Translations under genes and position numbers: made by a program
Notes under the pieces: generated by a model
Told to the model about the DNA's origin: nothing
The model's database searches: none
What the model saw: only the letters and a program-made list of their open reading frames with translations
NCBI GenBank assembly: GCA_027452165.1
Contig: DAIDGX010000004.1
Coordinates: 1 to 64,000 of the forward strand
Direction of reading: 5' to 3'
Length of the DNA stretch: 64,000 nucleotides
From: Vulcanimicrobiota bacterium
GTDB lineage: Bacteria > Vulcanimicrobiota > Vulcanimicrobiia > Vulcanimicrobiales > Vulcanimicrobiaceae
Part shown: one piece after another, positions 40,089 to 47,043 of the stretch
How the letters are laid out: every line of letters begins with the position of its first letter
Position numbering within the stretch: position 1 is the first letter of the stretch

Positions 40089-40385
40089 TTACGTCCGGCG
40101 TGCCTCGCCCGCACGATAGCGATAGACAATGCGACCTTTCGTCAAGTCATATGGCGAAAGCTCGACGTCCACGCGGTCGCCGGGAAGAATTTTGATGCGG
40201 TGCCGGCGCAAGCGGCCCGCGATGTGGGCTAATACGACGTGGCCATTATCGAGTTCAACGGAAAACGTCGTGCTCGGGAAGACCTGCTTGATGCTCCCAA
40301 AAACCTCGATCGGCGCTTCACGGTTATCTTCTACCGGTTTCGCCTTCGAGGCGCGGGGGTTCGAATTACGTTTGCGAGGTGCGAT
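40089..40385 (-). CDS. infA: Translation initiation factor IF-1, with no ATG/GTG/TTG start
   Basis: The frame from 40385 down to TAA 40089 encodes IF-1: [20 protein letters not shown], then [20 protein letters not shown] and [19 protein letters not shown], the S1/OB-fold signature of IF-1. Ahead of it is a basic extension ([20 protein letters not shown]). Upstream of the extension an in-frame TAG (40401-40403) closes the frame, and no ATG, GTG or TTG occurs between them. The best start is ATC 40385, giving a family-like (M)APRKR N-terminus and 98 residues; a second choice is the ATC before EVFG. Both lack a strong ribosome binding site. A usual IF-1 is about 72 residues. Confidence 0.82.
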   Translation of the reverse strand: MAPRKRNSNPRASKAKPVEDNREAPIEVFGSIKQVFPSTTFSVELDNGHVVLAHIAGRLRRHRIKILPGDRVDVELSPYDLTKGRIVYRYRAGEARRT

Positions 40386-40706
40386 ACGCTGAAGTACTTT
40401 CTATCGCCTGAGCGGCGGCGGCTTGAGAACGCCTTTCGCCGTGGGCGTCCGCATTCTCTGTGAAGGTAACAGCATCTCACGAAATCTCGCCCAGCACAAT
40501 TCCCCGGCCACCCCCACGGGGACTCGGGGTCCGGCGCACGACCGAACCATGGTAAAGTCGTATAATCCGCAAAACGCCGAATGGGTTGCAGCGCCGGGCA
40601 CGAACCATACAGGCCATTCTTACGGGTACCGGGAAGTAGATGGGTGCGTTTTCGCTTTTTTAAACGCGCGCAGCTCTCAGCTCGAGAGCCAGAAACGTAC
40701 ACATTA
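40386..40706. other. Intergenic stretch of 321 bases upstream of infA
   Basis: This stretch separates divergent infA and a 60-residue gene. It holds short frames on both strands but nothing gene-like: the minus-strand frame 40401-40601 ends in the TAG just upstream of infA and has no family similarity that I can see. No clear promoter pair was read for infA. The region probably holds the regulatory signals for both genes. Confidence 0.5.
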
Positions 40707-40889
40707 ATGCCCGTCAAATCTACCAGCCGCGTTCCCGTCGTCGCGAAGCGCTCTACGGCCGCTGCCAAAATCTATCCCCCGCACGAGCATTTCGGCAGCC
40801 CGCTCAACATCTGCCGTGTCTGCGGCGAAAAATACACGTACACGCCGAAGCCCTATACGATCGACGGGCTATCCACGTCTAAGCGCTAG
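40707..40889 (+). CDS. Small protein with one CxxC (60 residues)
   Basis: Sixty residues from ATG 40707. Basic start (MPVKSTSRVPVVAKRSTAAA), then HEHFGSPLNICRVCGEKYTY with a CxxC pair that could bind zinc with the two upstream histidines. The tail is polar. Longer frames to 40581 have an Arg-rich, unlikely leader. No clear ribosome binding site is visible. The protein resembles tiny zinc-finger-like proteins but is not identified. Confidence 0.6.
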   Translation: MPVKSTSRVPVVAKRSTAAAKIYPPHEHFGSPLNICRVCGEKYTYTPKPYTIDGLSTSKR

Positions 40890-40950
40890 GCGCCCACACG
40901 CCAACCCCGCCAGCCCAAGCATCTCCCTGACTTCTGTTTTGTCGCTATGG

Positions 40951-40980
40951 TTGACACAAACCTGTCGTTTGTGTTACCGT
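40951..40980 (+). promoter_or_regulatory. Promoter with overlapping inverted repeat, second GntR module
   Basis: TTGACA (40951-40956), 18 bases, TACCGT (40975-40980). ACACAAAC (40954-40961) and GTTTGTGT (40967-40974) are exact inverted copies with a five-base centre and cover the -35 element and spacer. Transcription would begin near 40987, only about two bases before the preferred ATG 40989, so the transcript may be leaderless. Confidence 0.5.
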
Positions 40981-40988
40981 CTGCTACA

Positions 40989-41714
40989 ATGCATACCTTA
41001 CCGACGTTCGGCCAGAACTTGGCGGTCGCCGCGGTCGCGCTGCTGGCAGCAAGCCTCTATACGGTGCACGGCATTCGAAGCCGCCGCTGTGATCCACCGC
41101 ATGCGCGCGCGCTGTTCGTCACCGCAGCTATCGCGCTTCTCATCACCGTGCTGATGCTCGTGAAGGCCGTCTCGCCGGTGATAGCCTATGGCATCCTGTG
41201 CTTGGCCCTCGCGGGCTTTCAACTGGCGAGTCTGCTCCAAGACGAGCGCGTGCGTGCGCGCCAACGCCGAGCCGCGCTCCTCACGCCCCGTGCTCCCGCC
41301 GATCTCGTTCCCACGATTTGGGTGGTGCTCGCCGTTGCGACGGGACTGATGCTCATGCCGTATATCGCGCTCAACGTACAGGCTGCGGCCGCCGTAATTG
41401 TCGCTCTTTGCACCTTCCTCATGGCCGGAGTCGCCTGGCGCATCGCTAGCGCGCCTCAGCAGCTTTTCGGCGACGATGTTCAATACGAGCGCGCACGCGA
41501 TCGCAGTTCGCGCACGCGAAAGGCGGGCGTAACCGCCGTTATTGCAATGGGCACCGTGATGGTCTTCATGGTCTTCGTCAATTACGATATGCAGACGGTA
41601 GCGCCGTTGCTCCTCACGCTCCAAGACGTCTCTCTGTGGACGTGGGCGCTATCGGGCGCCTCATGGATCGCCTATTCCAGCTATTTGGGCTTTCGGCAAT
41701 CGTCGGCATCGTGA
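40989..41714 (+). CDS. Integral membrane protein of GntR module 2
   Basis: A 241-residue membrane protein with about six helices and the stretch AGVAWRIASAPQQLFGDDVQ shared with the module-1 protein. I chose ATG 40989; the alternative ATG 40947 lies upstream of the promoter elements and of the inverted repeat. No ribosome binding site precedes 40989, consistent with a leaderless transcript. The stop overlaps the GntR start as GTGA (41711-41714). The function is unknown. Confidence 0.72.
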   Translation: MHTLPTFGQNLAVAAVALLAASLYTVHGIRSRRCDPPHARALFVTAAIALLITVLMLVKAVSPVIAYGILCLALAGFQLASLLQDERVRARQRRAALLTPRAPADLVPTIWVVLAVATGLMLMPYIALNVQAAAAVIVALCTFLMAGVAWRIASAPQQLFGDDVQYERARDRSSRTRKAGVTAVIAMGTVMVFMVFVNYDMQTVAPLLLTLQDVSLWTWALSGASWIAYSSYLGFRQSSAS

Positions 41715-42082
41715 GCGATCTCGTCCTCACGGTCGATCCCGACCTGGCGCCGTTTCAGCAAATCATGGATCAGTTCCGGACTTTGATCGAATCCGGTCAT
41801 TTACGAGCCGGCGACGTGTTGCCAACCGTACGGCAATTAGCAAACGACCTGAGCGTCGCTCCAAATACCGTGGCGCGGGCCTACGCCGAATTACAGGAAG
41901 AAGGGCTCGTCATCTCCGACGGACGGCGTGGAACTCGTGTGGCGGCAGACGTCCGCACCACCGATAGAGGGAAACGCACGCATAAACTCCATGAAGCGAT
42001 CGCTCAGTTTTTGCAGACGCTCAAACATCGTGGCTTTTCGGAATCGGAGATATCAACCGCACTACGACGCTTCTCCCGATAG
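41711..42082 (+). CDS. Short GntR-family regulator (YtrA-like), module 2
   Basis: A 123-residue regulator from GTG 41711. The DNA-binding part (FQQIMDQFRTLIESGHLRAG, LPTVRQLANDLSVAPNTVAR, DGRRGTRVA) matches module 1 closely, and the tail ends FLQTLKHRGFSESEISTALR, again a dimerisation helix. It probably controls its own promoter at 40951-40980. Together with module 1 it forms a duplicated regulatory cassette. Confidence 0.87.
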   Translation: MSDLVLTVDPDLAPFQQIMDQFRTLIESGHLRAGDVLPTVRQLANDLSVAPNTVARAYAELQEEGLVISDGRRGTRVAADVRTTDRGKRTHKLHEAIAQFLQTLKHRGFSESEISTALRRFSR

Positions 42083-42127
42083 GAACGCTGTGCGATCGTC
42101 GCATTGCGCGCCCGATTCGCAAGCGCG

Positions 42128-42150
42128 ACCTCGGGATCCGCCTACACCCA
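42128..42150. repeat. 23-base exact repeat, copy 1
   Basis: The 23 bases at 42128-42150 are identical to 44170-44192. This copy lies in the intergenic stretch just after the second GntR stop; the in-frame continuation of GntR past its TAG would read SATSGSAYTQPF, matching the protein reading of copy 2 (ATSGSAYTQP). It looks like a leftover of a gene fragment or recombination. Confidence 0.6.
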
Positions 42151-42203
42151 GCCTTTCGACGACATTTCCGCGGGCTCTGTGTGACATGACTCTGTTAAGA
42201 CGT

Positions 42204-42809
42204 TCAGCAGATTGGTGGAGACGCATGGGACGGTCCCTCAATCACCCAGCCGTCATCCCAGCGTATCGGAAGCGTTCCGCGAAGCAAACGGTTGGCCTTA
42301 TCGAGCCCCACCCCGCCGCCCTCATCAAATCCGACTGAACCCCACGCCGACGCTGGCGCAATCGACAGTAAGTACGGGACACTGGCGTTTGACTTGAACC
42401 AGTAATCGAAATCAACACGTCCAGGTAGTCCCGGTAGCTTCGAATAGGTTAGCGATTCGGTCACAAGAGAAAATGCGCCAAGCGGTATATCAATCTCGCC
42501 GTTTCCTACCCGCCAACCGCGCTTCGACGCAACGTCGATCCCGCGAAGCGTAAGATGAACTTCTCGATTCTCGCCGCACATCACAACCTGCCCAGGAGCC
42601 GGGGTCTGCACGGGATCCCACGCGAAGAGTCCGCTCGCAACGAGCGCATCGACCAGTTGAGGATCCGATGGTATATCCGGGTCCCCGACATACATCATTG
42701 GCGGATTGTCCTTGAAGTAATGTTGCACGAGCAGCGTAACGCTGTTATGCGATAAGTGCGGAACGGAGAAGCCGAAGATTCCGGCAACGATTAGCGCAAT
42801 CGGTAACAT
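42204..42809 (-). CDS. Hypothetical exported protein
   Basis: A 201-residue protein from ATG 42809, preceded by AGGA. An N-terminal hydrophobic segment (LPIALIVAGIFGFSVPHL) could be a signal or anchor. The remainder is beta-rich and holds many Gly and Asp residues, with a single Cys (VVMCGENREVHLTLRG). No family is recognised. It is isolated: the plus-strand GntR operon lies on one side and the membrane glycan-type gene on the other. Confidence 0.65.
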   Translation of the reverse strand: MLPIALIVAGIFGFSVPHLSHNSVTLLVQHYFKDNPPMMYVGDPDIPSDPQLVDALVASGLFAWDPVQTPAPGQVVMCGENREVHLTLRGIDVASKRGWRVGNGEIDIPLGAFSLVTESLTYSKLPGLPGRVDFDYWFKSNASVPYLLSIAPASAWGSVGFDEGGGVGLDKANRLLRGTLPIRWDDGWVIEGPSHASPPIC

Positions 42810-42948
42810 TGTTTCGTCCTGGTTGATTCAGTATTTCGACGCCCACCATTTTCCTTCTGTGACGCGGAGGCCCCACTTTGGTTGAGCGGTTCGCGCCGTG
42901 CGGTCCCGTGGGCATGTGCACGGTGAGCGAAAAGCGAAAAAGGTCTCA

Positions 42949-44673
42949 ATGCGGTTGAAGACGCCGTTTGTAGATTGGCTGTGCCTCGTTTCGATGTTCT
43001 TCGTGTTGGCTGCGATGCGCCATGTCGCAGGGCAACTGCCATGCACGGGCGACGAGCCGCGCTACGCGTTCCAAGGCGTCGGGTTGTACACCACCGGCGG
43101 CTTCTATCCAAAACACACGCGGTGGGAGCGGTTTGCTACCCAAAGCGGCTGCGGTAATGGCGGCGTCTTGCGTTCGGACACGCCTGGGCGGCCACTGCTA
43201 ACGGTTTCTCCCAGCGTCATATTTGGTCCAGCTTTGCAGTTCGGGGGCCTCGAAGCCGCACGCTGGCTCGACTTCGTCGTCGGATGTTCCGGCTTGGCGC
43301 TTCTCTATTTCGTTCTCGCGTCGGTATCGCCAAATCAAAACAGCCGATCGCGCTTTGCCGCTCTCGGCGCTACCGCCGCGATTGCATTTTCGGTTCCTTT
43401 TGCACCCTATCTTCAGCTCATCTATCCGGAGATGCTTCTCTTCACCGCGATCGCGGCGGCCCTCTACGGCTTGCTCGTCGGCAATCGATATGCGACATTA
43501 TTTGCGCTCGTCGTGCTCCCTTTTCTGCACATTCGGACGCTCCCGCTGTCGTTGACGTTCTTCGCCATACTGCTTTACCAAGCAGTCCGCGATAGAACGT
43601 CGCGTGCACAAGTGTGGAAGATATGCGCGCTCTACGTCGCCGGCCTTGGGGTCTTCGCTGTTACGCAATACTGGCTGTACGGATCGTTAACCGGCTCTGC
43701 TTTTCCGACGTATCATCCGTCCGCCGCGATGATATTCGAACGCTTGGGGATGCAATTCTACGATGTTCGGCACGGAGCGATCGCATACGCGCCGTTACTT
43801 CTGGTAGGACTGGCAGGGCTCGCGCTCGGAACCATTCGACGCGACCGGTTCTCCTTGTACAGCCTGCTGCTGTTCGCGACATACTTCGCGACGTTCATGT
43901 GGTCGACGGCCAACGAATCCTGGACTGCGCGGTTTTGGGTGGCCGGATTACCGTTCCTCGCGGTCGGACTCGCCTACTGGTTACGCCTCGCCAAACAGTG
44001 GTGGGAATGGCTGCCGATCGCGCCACTCGCGATGTTGGACCTTTTCAACGTCGCATCGTACGTGATTCATCCGTTATGGTTTCTCGAAAGCAGGCAATCC
44101 TCGATATCTTATGCGGCGCTGTTTCGAATGTCACATGTGGACCTCGGTTTATTCCTTCCGGTTGATGCAACCTCGGGATCCGCCTACACCCAACCGATCG
44201 GCGCTTTGCTTGTGTACACCGCGCTGGTCATCGTGTTTCTGGTCTCGTGCCGAATGCCACGATCGGTTTCGAGCAGAGCCATCTCTTGCGCGCTAACGTT
44301 CGCCGTGCTGGCTGCTCCGCTGGTACTGGGCCTCGCACGTTCCCTTCCCGCGACGACGTATTCGGTCGCCGTCCTTCCTTGGCGGGCCGAACTCGTTGTG
44401 CATCTCAAGGACGGAAGTCAACGGATCGACGCGTTGCAATTCGACAAGCAACTGCAATCGTATTGGACCTCCCCGCCCTATCCGGCCGAATTCACAATCC
44501 GCTGCATTCGTGCGAGCGGCGTCGTACAGCAGACCACGCCGGCTTATCCCATGTTGGTACTCGAAGGCTGCTCCGATACGGACACGCTCGAAATTACCGG
44601 AACGCCGGCTAGCGGCAATGGCTCAATCTACCGAAGCATGGGAACGCTTCGCTTGATACAGCGCATATTCTGA
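42949..44673 (+). CDS. Large polytopic membrane protein, glycosyltransferase-like
   Basis: A 574-residue protein with about 11 hydrophobic segments. It opens with a helix then GDEPRYAFQGVGL, which recalls the acidic first periplasmic loop (GDE/D near DE) of GT-C fold enzymes such as the PMT/ArnT superfamily that use lipid-linked donors. ATG 42949 follows AAAAAGG. The C-terminal 120 residues are a soluble, beta-rich extracellular domain (VHLKDGSQRIDALQFDKQL). It probably adds a sugar from a lipid carrier, but no partner genes are nearby, so the assignment is tentative. Confidence 0.65.
   Translation: MRLKTPFVDWLCLVSMFFVLAAMRHVAGQLPCTGDEPRYAFQGVGLYTTGGFYPKHTRWERFATQSGCGNGGVLRSDTPGRPLLTVSPSVIFGPALQFGGLEAARWLDFVVGCSGLALLYFVLASVSPNQNSRSRFAALGATAAIAFSVPFAPYLQLIYPEMLLFTAIAAALYGLLVGNRYATLFALVVLPFLHIRTLPLSLTFFAILLYQAVRDRTSRAQVWKICALYVAGLGVFAVTQYWLYGSLTGSAFPTYHPSAAMIFERLGMQFYDVRHGAIAYAPLLLVGLAGLALGTIRRDRFSLYSLLLFATYFATFMWSTANESWTARFWVAGLPFLAVGLAYWLRLAKQWWEWLPIAPLAMLDLFNVASYVIHPLWFLESRQSSISYAALFRMSHVDLGLFLPVDATSGSAYTQPIGALLVYTALVIVFLVSCRMPRSVSSRAISCALTFAVLAAPLVLGLARSLPATTYSVAVLPWRAELVVHLKDGSQRIDALQFDKQLQSYWTSPPYPAEFTIRCIRASGVVQQTTPAYPMLVLEGCSDTDTLEITGTPASGNGSIYRSMGTLRLIQRIF
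44170..44192. repeat. 23-base exact repeat, copy 2
   Basis: Identical to 42128-42150; this copy is inside the membrane-protein gene and encodes ATSGSAYT. See copy 1. Confidence 0.6.
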
Positions 44674-44923
44674 TTCGCTCCTGGCACGTCGGTGCGTGAA
44701 ACGCCGATCCATCACCCGCACGCAGCGTAATTACGCCGAAATATCTAACGTAACGCGACACCGTTCCATGTCACCGCGCGTCGGCAAATACAAGAAACCC
44801 CTGTCAAAACAAGGCGTTAGCCTGCGCGATGTGCGGGTTTCTCGTCTGTTAGACGCTTATCTTAACTTAACAAGCGAACTGCATCGCATTATTTTGCGGC
44901 CTGGACGAGCATCTCGCCCTATC

Positions 44924-45637
44924 TCACTTTCGGCCGCCGTCGTCTCTGCGCGACGAATCGATGGAGTATTCCCAGCGTCCGATTTCGGCGTACTGTTTGA
45001 TGTCGTCCGCAGCTTGCGGATCGCCGTAGTGCTTGGTGACGATGGCGACGACTTGCTCCACTTCTGAGTCGTCGAGCCGCCCGAGCATGCGTCAGAGGTC
45101 ACCATGGTCGGTCGTGCGCGCCGAATCTAACTTCATCAAAACGAGGTAGGGGAGAGGCAAAACGCGGGCGTCGTTTTGGGCGCGGGCGACCGGTGCGCCA
45201 AACGCTGCTTCGCCCCAATGCTGCGGGCTGGAAATCAAGGCGAGTTCCTCGTTCGTTTCTGGATGGTTCCAAGCGCTCCCGAAGAGTTCAAGATTGGCGT
45301 TCGGGAAAACGAGTTCTCGCGTTTGCTTCCACCCCTCCGCCGCATGTTTTGCGACTGCATCGCGATAGCGGTGCTTCGGGACGAGAAAGTCTACGTCGGC
45401 GGTATGCCGTGGAGGCATGTAGGCGTTAGCGGCGTGCGCCCCGTTGAGCATGACTGGAATGTCGCCGAACAATTGACTAGCCGTAAGACCGGCATTCGAG
45501 CGAGGTCCCGCCATTAGCCTATCCAGGTCGCTGCCCGATCCTCGGGTGCGAAGCCGCAAGGCTCTCCTAAGGAAGAAGGCACGACGCACGGCCGGCACCG
45601 AGTAATCGATGGGTTCGGCTTTGGTCGAGGTGGTCAC
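44924..45637 (-). pseudogene. Nucleotidyltransferase-like gene interrupted by an in-frame TGA
   Basis: The first part (45637-45092, GTG start) encodes 181 residues with the nucleotidyltransferase core IPVMLNGAHAANAYMPPRHT, then ADVDFLV, as in AbiEii/MNT-like proteins. It ends LDSARTTDHGDL at TGA 45094-45092. The same frame continues after the TGA with RMLGRLDDSEVEQVVAIVTK and more residues in family-like order (an ARDLGDLERLLG-type C-terminus) to a TGA at 44926-44924. One nonsense change could therefore have inactivated it, or the final 56 residues are lost. Its role may be toxin-antitoxin-like. Confidence 0.65.
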
Positions 45638-45957
45638 CGAGAACCATGATATCCCCCTGATTCGAGATTTATCGAACTTTGCCCGGTCAGGCGCCGGGTC
45701 GGATTGGGCCTTGTGGGCAGGGGACTGCGACGAGGCTCATCGCATCGATTTTTCGACAGGTCGGCCTCACGAGACCGTTTCTTTCGCGAGCGTTGCGATG
45801 TCCATCGTCCGCGAAAGAAACGCGAAGCGGAAAGCTGAAAACGCCCCGTGTTCACGGGGCGTTTTTGCTTGTCGTTATTGATGCCGTCGCGGCATTTCGG
45901 ATTTTGCTCGCATTTCGTCCCAACTCGCGGTTTTTCGTCAGTTAGGACGAGACAGCA
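45638..45957. other. Intergenic stretch of 320 bases downstream of ssb
   Basis: No gene is evident. It contains the ssb terminator at 45841-45862 and another inverted repeat, CTTTCGCG (45781-45788) with CGCGAAAG (45810-45817). Short frames here are non-coding in character. Confidence 0.55.
45838..45866 (-). terminator. Rho-independent terminator of the rpsF-ssb operon
   Basis: ACGCCCCGTG (45841-45850) and CACGGGGCGT (45853-45862) pair perfectly with a two-base loop. On the minus strand it is followed by TTT (45838-45840) and on the plus strand by TTTTT (to 45866), so it can work both ways. It lies about 95 bases after the ssb stop. Confidence 0.75.
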
Positions 45958-46389
45958 TCAGAACGGGATTTCGTCGTCGAGTTCGTCGCCGAAGGTATCT
46001 TGCGAGGAGGCGGTACTGCTGCTGCGGGCTCCGGCGTAGTCCCCGCCGCCGCCCATGGCTCCGCCGCCTTCGCCGCGGCTGCTAAGCATCTGCATGTTGT
46101 CGATCACGACTTCAGTGGCTTTGCGCTTGTTGCCGTCTTTGTCGTCGTAGCTACGGATGACGAGGCGGCCCTCAACGAGCGTGCTTGAGCCCTTCTTCAG
46201 ATAGGTGTTGCAGGTTTCACCCAGACGGTCCCACGCGACGATGTCCACGTACGTGGTCTCTTCTTTGTTGCGCGGGTTGTTGACGGCAAGCGTGAACTTC
46301 GCCACACCCTTACCCGACGCCGTGTAGCGTATCTCCGGGTCACGCGTCAGGTTGCCGACCAGGATCACGCGGTTATACGAACCTGCCAT
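45958..46389 (-). CDS. ssb: Single-stranded DNA-binding protein
   Basis: A 143-residue SSB. The OB-fold opens SYNRVILVGNLTRDPEIRYT and includes VAKFTLAVNNPRN and VEGRLVIRSYDDKDGNKRKA. A Gly-rich linker leads to the acidic tail DELDDEIPF, which recruits partner proteins. It starts at ATG 46389, about 115 bases after rpsF, with a hairpin between the two genes. Confidence 0.96.
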   Translation of the reverse strand: MAGSYNRVILVGNLTRDPEIRYTASGKGVAKFTLAVNNPRNKEETTYVDIVAWDRLGETCNTYLKKGSSTLVEGRLVIRSYDDKDGNKRKATEVVIDNMQMLSSRGEGGGAMGGGGDYAGARSSSTASSQDTFGDELDDEIPF

Positions 46390-46453
46390 GTTTCTCTACT
46401 CTCTTTCGCTCTCGTCGCTGTGCTATCGCTTATGGCGTGCTGATAAAATAGAA

Positions 46454-46484
46454 CGGGCCGATGCCACACGGGTGGCACGGCCCG
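46454..46484 (-). terminator. Hairpin between rpsF and ssb (attenuating terminator)
   Basis: On the minus strand CGGGCC and TGCCAC pair with GTGGCA and GGCCCG across 46454-46484, with one small internal mismatch and a four-base loop, then a T-rich tract TTCTATTTT. It lies 21 bases after the rpsF stop and upstream of ssb, so it may lower ssb expression relative to rpsF. Confidence 0.6.
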
Positions 46485-46505
46485 ATTTTGGACGTTCGAA
46501 GACTT

Positions 46506-46862
46506 TTAGACCTGGCCGTAGCCTGCCTGCGCCGGCGGAGCCGCCTGAGCGGCCTGCGCCATCGCGGCGAGGGCATGCTTGTCGAGGTGGATCACCAGGG
46601 CGCGCATCACGTCTTCGTTCAGCTTCAACTGGCGCTCCAGCTCCTTCGAGGCATCGCCCGTGCTACGGAACTGCATCGCCACATAGTGGCCCTCGCGCAC
46701 GTCATTGATCTCGTAGGCCAGGCGCTTCTTGCCCAGCTTCTCGATCGCCACGACCTCGCCACCTTGGGCTTTGATGATCTCGCCGATCGCGGTCGAACGC
46801 GTATCGACGTCGGCTTCCTCAAAGTTCGGACGCAGGATGTAGGTCACTTCGTAATCGTTCAT
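46506..46862 (-). CDS. rpsF: 30S ribosomal protein S6
   Basis: A 118-residue S6. It shows NDYEVTYILRPNFEEADVDT, the middle VAIEKLGKKRLAYEINDVRE and EGHYVAMQFRSTG, all typical of S6. The C-terminal tail is Ala/Gln/Pro-rich (AAMAQAAQAAPPAQA) and replaces the usual acidic end. ATG 46862 is the conserved start. rpsF is separated from rpsR and rplI by 27 kb in this genome. Confidence 0.96.
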   Translation of the reverse strand: MNDYEVTYILRPNFEEADVDTRSTAIGEIIKAQGGEVVAIEKLGKKRLAYEINDVREGHYVAMQFRSTGDASKELERQLKLNEDVMRALVIHLDKHALAAMAQAAQAAPPAQAGYGQV

Positions 46863-47043
46863 CGGTTCTAAAATCTCCAGCTGTGGACACCCTTGCGGGC
46901 GGCCCCCTTCGGCAAGCCAAGCGGGGGCAGGTGGCGGGGCCGTGGCCCCAAAGCTGCTTGAGTTTACCTGAGTAGGGCCCAGAAGGCAATCGCCTTGGTC
47001 TCCTCAGCCGATTGTCAACGCCCCGGGGTACATCTAGTCGGAC

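Noticed and set aside
45092-45094. TGA as a selenocysteine codon
   Set aside because: No SECIS-like hairpin was seen downstream, and the residues around it fit a simple nonsense change in a nucleotidyltransferase-like protein.
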